Of a stretch of DNA of 64,000 bases, positions 1 to 14,656 are shown in pieces. This DNA comes from Phoenix dactylifera (taxonomy: Eukaryota > Streptophyta > Magnoliopsida > Arecales > Arecaceae). The position numbers and the translations under genes were made by a program. The notes under the pieces were generated by a model that was not told the DNA's origin, did no database searches, and was given only the letters and a program-made list of their open reading frames with translations. The DNA lies in the NCBI RefSeq assembly GCF_009389715.1, contig NC_052401.1:2880530-2944529 (forward strand), in the 5' to 3' direction. Every line of letters begins with the position of its first letter. The stretch's first letter is position 1.

Positions 1-493
1 AAGATAGATGATAATTTAACACCTCTTAGAGTCTTCTTGCTTGGTTAATGCAATCCAAAGATTCCAAAGGCTAGGGTACCCAGACTAGAAGAATGAAGAT
101 AGCAATCAAAGACAAGACAACGCAATGTGACATGGTAAAAAGAGTCCATCTTTAATGCAGAAAGAATTATTTATAGCCTCACACATTGATGGTAAAAAGA
201 ATTACATGGTAAAATAAGTTACAGCAGTCACAACTGAATTAGCCCATGATCTCAAGAGTACAAACTACAAATTAAGTGAACACTGACTCAACAACACCTA
301 CAAACTATAAATTAAGTGAACACTGACTGAACAACACCACCAAATTTTATGACCCGTCCGTCCAGTACCATGTTACAAACAATCAACTCTTGCAAATTAA
401 ATTAACCAACACAGGACCACTCATTGTAGGACGTCTCAACATTCTGACTTACACTGGTTGAAACAAAAACTAAATCTATGTAACCTTATTTTA

Positions 494-1731
<1,238 letters not shown>

Positions 1732-1841
1732 GTCTAATAGCAAAGGTAGTTCTAGAGAGGGAAGATGAGAACTCAGAAGCTTTATGGCAAGTTTCGGAAG
1801 TCTCTCTTCTGCTGTGAGTGGAATTGGTGGCATGGTTGGCC

Positions 1842-1848
1842 TTTTATA
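1842..1848 (-). promoter_or_regulatory. TATA box of ACO-a
   Basis: On the minus strand the sequence reads TATAAAA followed by GGCC, 111 bases upstream of the MAIPVIDF start codon. The same element occurs at the same place in copies c, d and e. An in-frame ATG lies only about 10 bp past the TATA box and another lies upstream of it, so both fall before the expected transcription start. This supports the downstream ATG as the true start. Confidence 0.7.
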
Positions 1849-2084
1849 ATGCACCGTCTCGGTGTATTTAGACAAGAAAACAGGAAGGATAGTAATTAAT
1901 GACATTAATCACATTAATCAGGTGTTGGTGGCTAAGCTTGGTCCAAAGGTCATCTTGGGTGACAGCTTTGTCCGCAGCCTTCTTTCCATTGACTGGGATA
2001 CGCAAGAGCCTTCTTTTCAACTTCCAAGCTAATTAAGTTGACCTGAATGATCTTAAATTCTATGTAGGTAGGCCATGCCTTCCA

Positions 2085-2108
2085 ATATATATATATATAT
2101 ATATATAT
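2085..2108. repeat. (AT)12 microsatellite in ACO-a promoter
   Basis: A perfect AT dinucleotide run about 240 bp upstream of the TATA box. The homologous tract is much longer in ACO-c and ACO-d and nearly absent in ACO-e. Confidence 0.9.
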
Positions 2109-3400
2109 GGTCTAATTTTACAGACTACCATGTGTTAATAAAAGTAGACCATATTTATCTACCTACCTACCTGTCTGCCTCTCTATCTATCTATCTATAT
2201 AGATATCAATCTCTATGTGTATGCATGCATATGTTGCCTATTTTACTGGGTTTCTTATCTAGTTCTGCTAGATCTTTGTTGCACCACGCTGGACTTAATC
2301 AATAATTGATGATAATCGTAAAGCGAGGATGATGGGATATCTTATATGTACTTAAATTAGATGTACACACTACAAGAAAATACATATTCAGCGACTAAGA
2401 TTTGAGTTGCCGAATAACCATATTTGGTCGCCGAAACCTTTTCGCGACTAGAATACTCTTCGTCGCCGAACCCTAGTCACTGAAAGGTTTTGGCGACCAA
2501 TATTGTGTGGTCACCTAAGGTACACCAACAACGACCAACGTTTGGTTGCCAAAGCAACTTTTCAGCGACCAAATTTGTTGTCGCTAATTCCCACGCCGAC
2601 CAAATAGTTGGTCGTGGAATGTTTGTCTTCCGCTACCAAAAATATGGTCACTGAATGTCTATCTTCCCCCACCATAGTTTGGTCGTAGAATGTATTGGAA
2701 TGCATTGGCAACAAACATTTTTTGGTGGCAGAAAGTATTAACCTGTATTTAATTAATAATTCAAATTTAAAGCTTAATATTTATTTTTGGGCTCGTTCCA
2801 AATCCTGTACAACCAACACAGCCTATCCATTATCCATATTGCACAATACATTTGCTCATCCAAATAGAAGTATACACAATGTTGGAGAATCCATAATCAT
2901 TCATTATAAATATCATCATCTATAAGTCCTAAAGTCAAGCAAACCTATTAACCATTCATCAAAATGTTTCATCCATACCATATGTTAAAGTGATAATCAT
3001 CACCAAACACATCAAAATGTAAATTAAAAATCCCAAAAATATCTGATTCTTGCAATTCATCCAAACAACCATCATGTAGATAAAAATATGAATAAACAAA
3101 AACTGATTTCTGCTTGTAGACAACTCCACCATGATCATCTGAACAAAGCTATCCATGTACCAAAAACTAGATTCACATGCTCATAACTCCACCATGTATC
3201 TGAGAAAGCAAAAAAAGAATACACAATCAATAACCACATGTGAAAAATAATAAACTAAAATTCAAGTATAAGTTCACAATGATATTTCACTTAATTTGGT
3301 CTAAATCTCTAAATAACCTACGTAATATAAATGAGAATACATACCAACGATATTTGTGCCACCAGTTGATGACATGGCCCCATCATGATGGATAGACGAC

Positions 3401-4300
3401 TTATGCGTTTGAGTCTTTTCCTTTAAGAACTCTGTCACCAAACTTGTAAGATGTGCAATTTGCTTCTGTTCTCCTCTCGCTCTTCTTTTCCTCCTCACGC
3501 TCTCTCCTCTCCTGTTCCAATTGCCTCCGCAGCTCCTCACGCTCCATCTCACGCTCCATCTTCATCTCCTCCATCTCAGCTTTAAGTTTCTGTAACTCCC
3601 CAACATGGTCTTGTGACACACGTAGGTGTGGAAGAAGATGAGAGGGCTTCGGCCCATCCCCAAATCCAAGAATGTATCTCTTCCTTTTTCCAAGTGCCTG
3701 CCTAGACATCTCCTCTGATGTTAATTGCACACCGGATTAGGAAGATTCTTCTCGCAAGCTCAACATCTTTGACTGTCAATGCAAAGGTAACAACAGAATT
3801 AATGTATATATAATCTTGCAAAAGCATAAAGTGATTTAAATTATTGAGATTTAGATACCTACAGTTTCACGGCGCAAATAGGATCAATCCACTCATTGTT
3901 CTTCTTGTATGAGTTTCTTATAGAATTCTGGAAATTCAAGGTTTTCAGAACCATTAAACTCCGGCTGCAAAGTGTAATTTAGATTAGCATATAGCCACTA
4001 TATAATAAAAAAACTAGAATAACTGTCAGATCTACTTGCATAAATGATTCCAAAAATATACATGCAGCAAACTAGAATAAAAAATCTACTTGCAGCAAAT
4101 TATCTATTTACAATAGCCAAAACTATCCCATAGACTGTTCACAGGCAATTCACTAAAAAATATAGCCAGTACATACTCAAAATATATTACCTGTAAGTCA
4201 TTGTTGCAACAAATGACCGAGATCCTGAACAATGATTGTACTCAAGCTTTTTTCCTAATCTTTTTGCCAGCTTTTGATCTCACCTTCAAAAAAAATACAA
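3401..4300 (-). pseudogene. Ptta/En/Spm transposase-like fragments inside the CACTA element
   Basis: The clearest open frame (3730-3401, 109 residues) has GKRKRYILGFGDGPKP followed by a Glu/Arg/Lys-rich coiled coil, the usual C-terminal layout of plant Transposase_24 (Ptta/En/Spm) proteins. Farther upstream on the minus strand, short pieces such as a THTRKNNEWID-like stretch (about 3870-3920) and an HCSGSRSF-like stretch (about 4215-4250) fit the same domain. They are separated by presumed introns and AT-rich sequence. No continuous gene can be assembled by eye. The family assignment rests on the arrangement of motifs and on the CACTA host element; exon borders are not determined. 4300-5130 is AT-rich and holds no gene I can support. 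Confidence 0.6.
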
Positions 4301-5129
4301 ATCAAAAATCTAAAGAAAACATTATGATCAAATATTTTACTTATAAACTCTGAAGCACTAAATATGTAAGTACCTTGTGTTCTTTGCTTTTCCACACATC
4401 GTCAATTAAGTGGCGCCAATCCTCTTGAGTCACATGTTCGTATGGATGACCTATAAGGATCCACATGTAAGACGTTCTTAACATGCTGTAATGCAATTTC
4501 ATATTGTGCCTTCAATTGCATATTCTCCATGTTGCACCCAAGTCTTGTAAGAAGGCGAGATTCCTTTTAACATTAAATGAATCTTGACAACTTGAATCCT
4601 TTGTTTTTGTCATTCATGCACTCGACACAAGGACACCAAATATCATTTGCTGAGCCTAAATTTGCCACCGCAAATTCAATAAAGGACTTCACCCCTTCTC
4701 TATACTCTTTAACTCTTCATTCTATTTTTTATTGTCATCCAACTCTTGTCCATTTTAACTGACCTACAAAGTACTTCATCAAGTTAGATTGATTAGTTTA
4801 TAGATTTATTTTTGTATCCTGCAAAAAAAAGTTGCAGCAGAAAAATCAGAGACGGCCCAATACATTTGGAGGCCTAAGGACAAATTCAGTGAATGAGACA
4901 TTTCTTTTTTTTTATTATTATAATAATACTAAATTTTAATAAGTACAAAATAGTTAAAAATGATATGAAATAGATAGCTGTCAAGTATATATTTCAACAA
5001 AGATGCATGAATCTAACAAAGATAAAAAGCCTCTTCAGTTTAATATAATTTCTTGAATAGGAGCATGAAAATATATTAGTTTAAAAAAAATTCCATCTCC
5101 CATCTCCTTCGATACCACGGCAACCATTC

Positions 5130-5930
5130 AACCCAATAGAAATGGGAAGAAAAAATTAAAAAAATCTCCACCCTCTCCCAATCCCCCTAATCTTTCTTCC
5201 CGATGGCCCAGCTGGATCGGAGTAACGTGAGGGAAGGAAACCAAGACCAAAACATCCTCTGTTTCCTCCACCCAAAACAAAACCACCGTCCCCAATCCCT
5301 CCTCGCTCTCTCTCCCTGCCGGCCTAGGAAAAGGACCTAGCCCCAAAATCTCCTCCCCGGTGGCGGCGGCGGCGGCGAAGGAGGAGAAGCCTTCCGCGGT
5401 GGATGCGGCGCGGCGAAGAGGAGAAGCCCTCGTCGGTTTCTTCTTCTCTCGCCTCGCCTCCAAATCCCCGGTGGCGGCGGCGCGGCGAAGGAGGAGAACC
5501 CCGAGGACCCCCGGCCACCGCTCCCTCTCCCTCTCCCTCTCCCTCCCGGCCTCTGCAAAATAAAAGGGTTTCTTCTTCTCCCGGCTCGCCTCCACTGTTC
5601 CCGACGACCCCCGACGGACCCCGGCCACCTTCCTCTCCTCTCCCTCCCGGCCTCTGTTTCTCTCCCAGCTATCAATCCTCTCCCGGCTGGCCTCCTAATT
5701 TCCCGACGACCTCCGGCCACCTCTCCCTCTCCCTCTCCCCTCCCTCTCCCTCCCGGCCTCTGCTATATTAAAATCGAGAAGAGAACGTACCTTGGGACGC
5801 GACGCCGAAGGGATGACCGAACGGGCGAACCGCGAACGGTGCGATGCCGACGTGCAGACGTGCGGGTGAAGCAGGGTGAAGGCGGGGTGAAGGGCGACGT
5901 GCGGGTGAAAAGGAGAAGAATAGGAATTAG
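5130..5930. other. GC-rich leader region of the CACTA element
   Basis: A pyrimidine-rich and CG-rich stretch full of CTCCCTCTC and GGCGGCGG repeats. It is open in several frames at once, so the open frames reflect composition and not genes. It lies between the transposase fragments and the right terminal repeats, where CACTA elements usually carry their CpG-rich promoter and leader. Confidence 0.5.
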
Positions 5931-6499
5931 GTTTTTTTTATTTGGTTCCCTGCATTCATACTTTTCCGCGACTAAATTGGTTTAGTCGCTACATATGAAC
6001 CTTTAGGAACCAAAATTTAGTCGCTAAACTTTTACCTCCAGCCCCGCGCGAAATACTGGACTCGCGCCAACTTGATTTTGATTTTCTACGATCAAATATG
6101 CATTTTAATTGATGAACAATCATTCAGTAACTAAAAGGATGCAAGCAAATTTATTCGGGAGCGAATTTTCGATCCTGCCCGTAGGATGTCCAAAAATCTA
6201 TATATTTTAAGCGAATTTTCGTTCCTGCCACGTCCTCATGTCGCGTATCCTGTCGATCCATATATTTATTGATAAGGAGTCAAGCATCGAGCTCGAGCTT
6301 TTAAAATTATATTATAATAATAAAAAAAAAAAAGAATTTAAGTATGAAGAAAAGTTGTGGGATGAGATTAGCCGAAGAGACAAGAATATGCATGCCTAAG
6401 TGAATAAAGATGATCAAATGGCACCGTTTGGAAAATAAGTAGTTTTTTCTTTTTTTGAACTTAGAAATTAGCATTTACAGGGGCTAGCACAACATCGTT

Positions 6500-6960
6500 A
6501 GTTTTACCTCCAGCCCGCGCGAAATATTGGACTCGTGCCAACTAGTATTGCTTTTCCGCGACTAAATATGCATTCGTCGGTGTAGGATATTTATTCCGTC
6601 ACTAACAAGGATGTTAGTCGCCGATAAGCCTTCTTTTCCGTGACCAAACGTTAGTCCGCCCAAAAGTTTTACCGCCACCCGCCAACTGGTTTGCTTTTCC
6701 GCGACCAAATATGCAGTTCGTCGGTGTAGGATAATTATTCCGTAACTAACAAGGATGGTGGTCGCAGATAGCCTTATTATCCGCGACGAAACGTTAGTCG
6801 CCAAACGTTTACCTCCACCCCGCCAACTTGGTTTTGCTTTTCCGCGACCAAATATCCATTTCGTCGGTGTAGGATAACCATTCAGTAACTAATAAGGATG
6901 TTGGTCGCAAATAGCCTTATTTGCCGCGACCACGATTCATGTAGTCGCCGAAAGTGGTCG
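6500..6960. repeat. Three subterminal tandem repeats of the CACTA element
   Basis: About 150 bp is repeated three times (starting near 6503, 6668 and 6810). Each copy contains CTTTTCCGCGACCAAATAT, TTCGTCGGTGTAGGATA and AACAAGGATGKTRGTCGC-type segments. A more degenerate copy of the same theme occurs near 5965-6060. Repeated GCGAC/GTCGC words fit transposase-binding subterminal repeats. Confidence 0.7.
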
Positions 6961-7278
6961 CTGAAAGTGTATTTTCTTGTAGTGACATGTTTGGTGGGAC
7001 TTTTTAATATCTTTGATCACATCATATTCTGAGATCATGAAATTTTCTGAGGGATCATTTCTGACGTCACACATGCTCTGAGGCAAAATTGGTATTGGAA
7101 TAAACCTTTTCCGGTCTCAAGGGATGGTAACAAGGTCCCAGTCAAACTTTTCTACCGCTTGCCCGCTCCTCTACACGTGGACCGCTGCTTGCCAGGCGTC
7201 GATAAGCTTTCCACCCTTGGGCTGACATGGTTTCATTATGCTTGTTTTGTTCACGCTAACTTCTTTCTTCGTGAAGTG

Positions 7279-9607
7279 AGTCACGCCTCAAACCCATCAT
7301 CCGGGTCCGGCACGTGACCGGCCGCATGAGCCCTAGAGCAGTGCCCTAAAGATCATGCAAGGCCTAAGATAAACAATAATTCAATAAATCCACAACTAAT
7401 AAATTAATTCAAATTGACAAATTCGACATGTCCAAATAAAACAATCGGTTCAATTACAAGATTTTCAAATGTTCATCAATAAAAGATAAAGCTGCTTCTA
7501 TCTATCTAGCAATCTGACTCCAGATCGATCGTCACTTCTTGTCCCACCTGACAGATCCTACGAATCCAGTGCCTCTGAAAAAAATGTAAGTTGTAGTATG
7601 AGCTTTTCCAGCCCAGTAAGAATCCCAACAGCCACACACAATAATAATAATAAATAATCAAAGCATCAAAAATAAATGTCATTTCATCATCTTCAAAGGC
7701 TCAACAAACAACAAATATATATAACCATTTCACATTCATAAATCCTTTTTCACATTATGTGATCAATTTCCGTATTACTCTGATTCCCAAGTTTCAGATT
7801 TTTCACTTCTGGCTTTGGACTAACCAAGTTCATGACCCAGTCCCAAGACTGCACAAATCCCACGCATAAGCTCGTGGCAGCTATCTCACGCGTAGGCCCG
7901 TGGAGGCTATCCGACGCATAAGCTCGTAGAGGCTATCCCACGCGTAAGCCCGTGGAGGCTATCCTACGCATAAGCTCGTAGAGGCATCCCACGCATAAGC
8001 TGCGTGGCGGCTATCCTACGCATAAGCTCGTAGAGGCTATCTCATGACAAGGTTAGTCCAACCCCATTTTACATGTCTAGTTTATATGTTTTAACCATAT
8101 TTCACACTCATCACATATTTCACATATCTCAAAAATATGATAATTCTTCCCAATTTAATTATTCCAATATTTTCATAATAAACAAAATGCCACACCTCAT
8201 ATTGTTCATACAAGCTCATAAAATTAATATCAACATATTGATAAAATATATCCAACGATAAATCCAATATATGCATAAATAAAAGTGCTCAGATGTAGGG
8301 ATTCTTACAGGAATTGCAGACTGACTCAAACACAGATCTAAATCACAACCTACGCGCTGGGGGTGGCAGTTTCCTGATCAAAATCTCCTGGCACCGCTGA
8401 TCTTTCCCTACAACATCAATTATAAATCACGAACTAAATTATTTAATATTAAAATATTCTGAACCATAACTTACATTATACTTTGGGGCCCCATTACCAG
8501 GTCCCCAATTATCTCAACCCCTCCAGATTTAGGGGCAGTCGGGAGGCCCGACTCCCCACCTGTACCACTGGCCTGTGCTGTGTCAACCATGGCTGCCGCC
8601 ATGGCCGGCGATTGTGGTCTCGGTGAAAAGAACAAAAGGAGGGTGAATGAGAGAGAAGGAAGAAACCCTTCTCTCCTTCACGGATGGGAGTACATCTCCC
8701 CTCCCCATTTCTTGGCCCAAGGGCAAGCAGTCCGCCACCTGCCCAACCCTCAAGCCACCACTGGTCGGACCGTCGCCGGCCGCTACTGTTGCTGTCACCC
8801 CGGCGATGGTGGCCGACCAAGAGAGGAGAGAAGAAAAGTTCTCCTTCTTCTTCTTCTTCCCCCAAAACCGACACTGTCCCCTCCCCCTTCCCTCTATTCT
8901 TCCACGGGAAAGGCCACCGTGATGGTGGCTCGCTTCCCCCCCCACCCGACGGCAGTCACGGTGGCCCACGCGCGCCGTCGTCGTCACCGGTGGCCAACCG
9001 ACGGGGAAAGAGGAGGAGAGGACGGATCACGAGGAAGAAGGCCTCGGATCCGCCATCTCCCATCTCCAACTAAAGCCCTAGAACCCAACTCCGGCCATCG
9101 CATACCTCGACCAACCCCACCGCCATGAATCCCAGCCAACCCGGCGGCCGGCGGCCGGCGGCAAGATCCAAAAAGAGAAGCCAAAACAGGGTACCCATGT
9201 TTCGGATCCTTCTCTGACGATCTCACCGCCAAATCTTCACCCATGCCGCCCCAAATCCATGAAATAAAACACAAAGGACCATGCTTACCTCGGTCCGGTG
9301 GGGGTGCTCCGGCGGCCTTTCCGGCGACGAAATCGGAGAGAAAACTCGGATTTTCACGCACGGGTCCAAGACACTTCACCGATTTGTGGGGATCTTCTTG
9401 AAGGGAGGAAAAGTTTTTCGCTTCCTCCACGGCCGGCCGCTTCTCGGCTCCGGCGCTGGATCTCCTCCGGCGATCAACCCTAGCGCCGCCACCCCCCTTC
9501 ACCCCTTCTTCTTCCAAGATCGGCCCAGGGCACGATCGTAATAAGGGGGATGGGCCCGGTCTTTCGGGCCGGGCCCGCCACCCTTTCCTTTCTTTTTGGG
9601 TTTTACA
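7279..9607 (-). repeat. 3' LTR (left) of the gypsy chromovirus
   Basis: Pairs with 14657-16988 (2329 versus 2332 bp), with many scattered substitutions and small indels. It ends ...TTTTACA, followed by CTCCT-rich sequence that reads as a polypurine tract on the minus strand. The GC-rich part (about 8500-9540) is open in several frames in both LTRs, but I do not regard these frames as genes. Confidence 0.93.
7852..8045. repeat. Short tandem repeats inside the left LTR
   Basis: About seven imperfect copies of a 26-30 bp unit alternating CACGCGTAAGCCCGTGGAGG with TACGCATAAGCTCGTAGAGG. The other LTR has the matching array. Confidence 0.85.
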
Positions 9608-9684
9608 TTCCCCTCCTAAAAAAATTTCGTCCGCGAAATTAACGTACCTGGAATACCAAAGAGCTGAGGGTGTTTGGCTTTTTA

Positions 9685-12600
9685 TTTTTCTTCGAGCTCC
9701 CAAGTGGCCTCTCTTTTCGGAGTGGGTTGCTCCATTGCATCTTTACATAAGGAAATGGTCCGACTTCGCAATACTTGATCCTTTCTATCCACAATCCGTA
9801 CCGGGTACTCTTCATAAGTTAGAGTCCTTCCTGCAGACTTATAGGCTCAAAATCTACCACATGGTTCGGGTCCGGAATATATTTCCTTAGCATTGAAACA
9901 TGAAATACATTATGCACACTTGATAAAACTAGTGGTAGAGCCAAACGATATGCCACTTCTCCAACTCTGTCCAGGATCTCGAACGGACCAACATATCTAG
10001 GCTCAATTTGCCACGAATCCCGAACCTCATCACACCTTTAGTAGGAGGATATTTTCAAGAAAACATAATCACCAATCTGGAACTCTAGTCTCTTCTCCTA
10101 TTGTCAGCATAACTCTTTTGTCTACTCTGAGCTATAAGACCGTCTCTGATCACCTGTATCTTATCACAGTTGTTGTACTATCTCTGGACCCAATACTTTT
10201 CTTTCTCCCACATCATCCCAACAAATTGGAGATCGGCATTTCCTGCCATACAATTCCTCAAAAGGAGGCAATCTGAATGCTGGCGCTGATAACTGTGTGT
10301 AGGCAAACTCAACCAGCGACAAATGACTATCCATGCACCACCCAAATCCATGACACAAGCCTTTAACATATCCTCCAAGATCTGAATAGTGGCCTCCGAC
10401 TGTCCTTCAATTTGTGGATGAAAAAGCTGTACTGAAGTCCAGTCTTGTACCAAGAGCTTTATGAAGCTCTCCAAAACTGTGACACAATCTAGTATCTATG
10501 TCCACACAATTAAAACCGGAATCCCGTGCAGCCTCACAATTGCTCTATGTACAAACTTGCCAATTTCTCCAGAGGAAAGCCAACTCTAAACGGCAAGAAA
10601 TGTGCTGACTTGGTCAGTCGTCAACAATTACCCAAACTGCATCATTACCCCGAGGGGTCTAGCAAGGCAGTCACAAAATCCATGTGAAATGCCCCACTTC
10701 CACTGAGAATAAGAAGAGACTGTAATGGTCCAGCAGGCCTCTGATGCTCAGCTTCACTTGCTGACACACTAAGCACTGTACAACATACTGAGCTATATCT
10801 CGCTTCATGCCACTCCACCAAAAATTTTCTTCAGTCTCGTACATTTATACCTCCTGGGTGCACTGTATAAGCTGATTATGGCCTCATCAAGAATCTCTTT
10901 CTTCATTTCTAGTACTTTTGGCACACATACCATGTTCCCGAATCTTAAAGAGCCATCTTCATGCACTCGGAATTCTGACTGCACACCTGACCTCTACTGT
11001 TTCTCTGATCTTCTGTAACTCTGGATCCTCTCTATGAACATCTTGAATCTTTTCAATAGAGTAGGCTGCACTGTGAGGGTAGCCAAATGTAACTTTAGGA
11101 TCATTAGCCGTATCTCAATCCCTGATCTCTCCAAATCTAATAAAATATGCTTCTGTGTAGTGATAATGCTGCCAGCCCCACTTAAGAATTTTCTGCTCAA
11201 AAGCATGCACCACTACATTTGCTTTCCCCGGATGGTAACTGATAGCAGGTCAAACCTTCAGTAGTTCTAGCCATCTTCTTTGCCTCAAATTCAGCTCCTT
11301 CTGGTGAAGATATACTTCAAACTCTTATGATCTGTGAAAAACCTTACAGTGTTCTCCATACAAGTAATGCCTCCATATCTTCAGAGCAAAAACTACCGCT
11401 GGCCAACTCCAAATCATGTGTAGGATAATTCTGTTCATATGACTTTTAACTGTCCTAGAGCATAAGCTATTACCTCCCATCTGCATCAGAACACACCAAG
11501 TCCTTTACGAGATGCATTACTGAGATGTGAAGCCTTCTGTTCCAGATGGAATAGCTAGCACTGGGGGCTGTCACCAGACGCTTTTTCAGCTCTGAAAACT
11601 CTGTTCACAGTCATCTGTCCATTCAAACTTTACTGCTCCGAGTCAACGACTTAGAGGCATGGCAATACGGGAGAACCCCTCAACAAATCTTCTGTAATAT
11701 CCGGCCAATCCTAAAAGCTGCGCACTTCAGTTACATTGAAGGTCTACACCACCAACTACCGCCTCCACTTTCATGGATCAACAGAGACACCTCTTTGGAA
11801 TCACAAGCCCAAGAAAAGAAATGCTATCCAACCAGAATTCACACTTTGATAGCTTAGCATACAACTTATTTTCTCTAAGAATTTGTAATACAACCCTTAG
11901 ATGTTCTTCATGTTCCTGTGGGCTCTTTGAATACACCAAAATGATCATCAATGAACACTACTACATAATTTGATCCAGATAAGGTTAAAATATATGCGAT
12001 TTCATAAGATCCATTAAAGGCAGCCGGGCAGTTGTCAAACCAAAAGGCAGACCAAAAATTCATAATGGCCCGTATCTGGTCCTGAAAGCTTCTGGGTACA
12101 TCCTCTGCCTTTATTTTTAATTGGTGGTAACCAGAACGAAGATCATTTTTGAGAAAACCTGAGCCCCCTTTGCAGCTGATCAAACAATCATCAATCCTTG
12201 TAGTGGGTATTTATTCCGTACTGTCACCCTAGTTAGTTTCCGGTAGTCTATACAGAGTCAGAGGCTACCGTCTTCTTTTTCACAAATAATACAGGAGCGC
12301 CCCAAGGAGAAACACTAGGCCTGATAAAACCTTTATCCAGTAACTCCTGTAGTTGTTCCTTTAGCTCTTTCAATTTAGCTGGAGCCATTCGATATGGAGC
12401 TTTTGATATTGGACCAATGCTAGAAATTAAGTCGATGGAGAACTCAATCTCCCTATCAGGGGTAATTCTGGCAATTCATCTGGAAACACATCTAGAAACT
12501 CTGTCACCACCGGAATATCCTCTAACTTGGGCTCCTCTTTCTGTGTGTCTAACACAGCAGCTAAGAATCCTTCACAACCTTTTGGCAAGAAGCTTCTTAG

Positions 12601-14240
12601 CCTGTAGAGCTGAGATTAATTTCATTTGATGAGGTGACTTGCTACCCACCAACCCAAACACTGGCTGACCAGGGATCTGAAACTTGATCGTTTTCTCAAA
12701 AACAATCAACAGTAGTATGGTATGCTGCCAACCAGTCCATTCCAAGAATCAAATCAAAGTCATTCATCTCTAAGACCAACAAGTCTGCATTCATTTCCCT
12801 GTCCTCAACGCCCAAAATACAGTTCTTGCAAACTGAATTAACTAATATAACATCTTCACTTGGCGTTGAGACACAAAGATCAAATTCTAATGGCACCAGT
12901 GATATTTCAATATTCTTTCTAAACAAAATTGGCCGATATGAATGAGTGGGTAGCACCAAAGTCAAATAAAACATTTGCATCATATGACATTAACCTAATC
13001 ATTCCTGTACATAGTCACAAGGCACCTAATCACAATCTTTATCCATACATGCACAACATATATAACCTAACCAAATTTATGATATGCCAACAAAAGAAAA
13101 TATTAGGGATGGATTTATTACCTATCACCACTGATTAGAGGCCCTTGGCATCCTGCTCTGTGAGTGCATAGACCCGCCCCTGGGTCCTAGGCCTCTGCTG
13201 CCCTCCCTCTTGTTGCTGTCCTTCCTGAGGTGCTCGGTTTATAGGGGCTCTCTGAGAAGACTGAGGTGCCTGTCGCCTCTGGCGGTTCTTTTCCACTAGG
13301 ACATACAACAACCTTATGCCCTTCTTGACCACAAAAAAAATATGTCCCTCCAATCCAAGTGCAACCTCGCTTAAGATGGAGGTCCTCCACATCTGTAGCA
13401 TCTAATGGCACCTCGGGCTTGACCTCTGTCTCTGGTGACAACTTGATTCGGTCTCTGATCCTTTGACTTGAAGGGTCTACTATTTTGGCTCGGAGAATCA
13501 GTAGATCGAAACCTTTTTCTTCATATTCTTTTCTCTGGCAGCCTGGGCATTGTCAAACCCTTTTTCTATCACCAGGGCTTGTTAACCACATCTTTATACC
13601 TAGACAGTTCAAAAAGCAGCGACTTGTTGTTGAATCCGTCCCCTGAGTCCATTTTCAAATTTTCTTGCTCGGTCACTATCCTCTGATATCAAGGTTGGAG
13701 CATATCGGGATATCTCTTCAAACTTTGCTGCATACTGAGCAACTGTCATATCACCCTACTTTAGTCGTCAAACTCCCTATATTTCTGGAATCGGATACCT
13801 TGGGAAAAATATTTCTCATGGAAAACCTTTTTAAATTCCTCCCAAATGAAGGGGCATCACCCGGACCAAGCTTCCCTTTCTCCATTTTCCACCAGTCAGC
13901 TGCCTCACCTTGTAACATAAAGGTGGCAAAAAGGACTTTCTCCTCATCAGGGCACCTTAGAGCTTGAAAGACTTTCTCAATCTGTTTCAGCCAGCTCTCA
14001 GCCTCCATCGGGTCAGCCGTACCTTTAAATGCTGGGGGCATACCTCTGAAAATCCAACAGACTGACTTGGTGCTCCGGACTGAGCTGTAGTACCTTGGAA
14101 CTGCTGTGTGATACATTGCTTGCTGCGCTGTTGTTGTTGATACATTGCTTGCTGTTGCAGGCAACTGTTGCTGCAAGAACTGTTGCCTGCACCTCTACCA
14201 TCCTCATCATGTCTGCTTCTGGCAGCAGCTTGCTGTTGCA
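9685..14240 (-). pseudogene. Gag-Pol remnant of the gypsy chromovirus
   Basis: Reading right to left, gag appears at 14176-13751 (segments such as MPPAFKGTADPMEAESWL and GEAADWWKMEKGK). A CCHC-type knuckle with CGQEGHKVVVCP lies at about 13330-13300. An aspartic-protease tail (NDFDLILGMDWL) lies near 12750-12710. The reverse transcriptase with a YVVVFIDD catalytic core lies near 11960-11930. The integrase end with PFEELYGRKCRSPICWDD lies near 10270-10200. A chromodomain-like end with LTYEEYPVRIVDR and ATWELE lies at about 9840-9685. The order protease-RT-integrase-chromodomain is that of Ty3-gypsy chromoviruses. Frame changes and stops occur throughout, so no functional polyprotein remains. 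RNase H should lie at about 11600-11000; it is degraded. Confidence 0.85.
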
Positions 14241-14640
14241 ACCATCATTGCATCAACTGTGAAGCACTTATCGTCTTCCTCAAGCGAATACTTGGTCCTT
14301 CGGATGTCCCAATCTCCGGAGCTCCCATCCTGGAGTACTGCCAGTAGGGTCAATAGTGTGCTCCTGCCGTGGCACATCCCGAGTCGGCGTGGCTGATGTA
14401 CCTTCCTGCTGTACAGAGGGTGCCCAAGCCGTGGAGCCATCTGCAAATTAAGTCGGCTTTCGGGCACCGCCCTCGTACCATATCCACCTACACAATTTTT
14501 TCCAGCATCAAGATTATAAGATTGAGGAAATTTTGCATCCTTCATATGCTAATCCACACCATTTTAATATCTTACGTGTTTAGTGATTTTCCCCCACTCA
14601 GGCTTACTCGAGCCTAAACCCTAGAATTCCTAAACCTTAA

Positions 14641-14655
14641 GCTCTGATACCAAAT
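14641..14655 (-). other. Primer-binding site of the gypsy chromovirus
   Basis: On the minus strand ATTTGGTATCAGAGC directly follows the 5' LTR. It is complementary to the 3' end of initiator-Met tRNA and fixes the element orientation. Confidence 0.9.
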
Positions 14656-14656
14656 C

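Larger units (their letters stand above)
2368..6984 (-). mobile_element. CACTA (En/Spm-type) DNA transposon, degenerate
   Basis: The element starts CACTACAAGAAAATACA and ends with the inverted form TATTTTCTTGTAGTG, the classic CACTA termini. It is flanked by a 3 bp target duplication ACA (2365-2367 and 6985-6987). The paralogous ACO-c promoter retains the empty site GATGTACATGTTTGG at about 40899-40913, which proves the insertion. Both ends carry dense subterminal GCGAC/GTCGC motifs, likely transposase-binding repeats. Minus-strand fragments of a plant Ptta/En/Spm transposase-like protein lie at about 3400-4300, and a GC-rich leader lies near the right end, so the element reads right to left. 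No TNP2-like transposase was recognised, so it is probably non-autonomous. It sits about 640 bp upstream of the ACO-a start codon. Confidence 0.93.

Noticed and set aside
5128-5771. Arg/Pro/Gly-rich open frames in the CACTA element
   Set aside because: Several frames on both strands are open at once because of CTCC/GGCGG repeats; no domain is visible.
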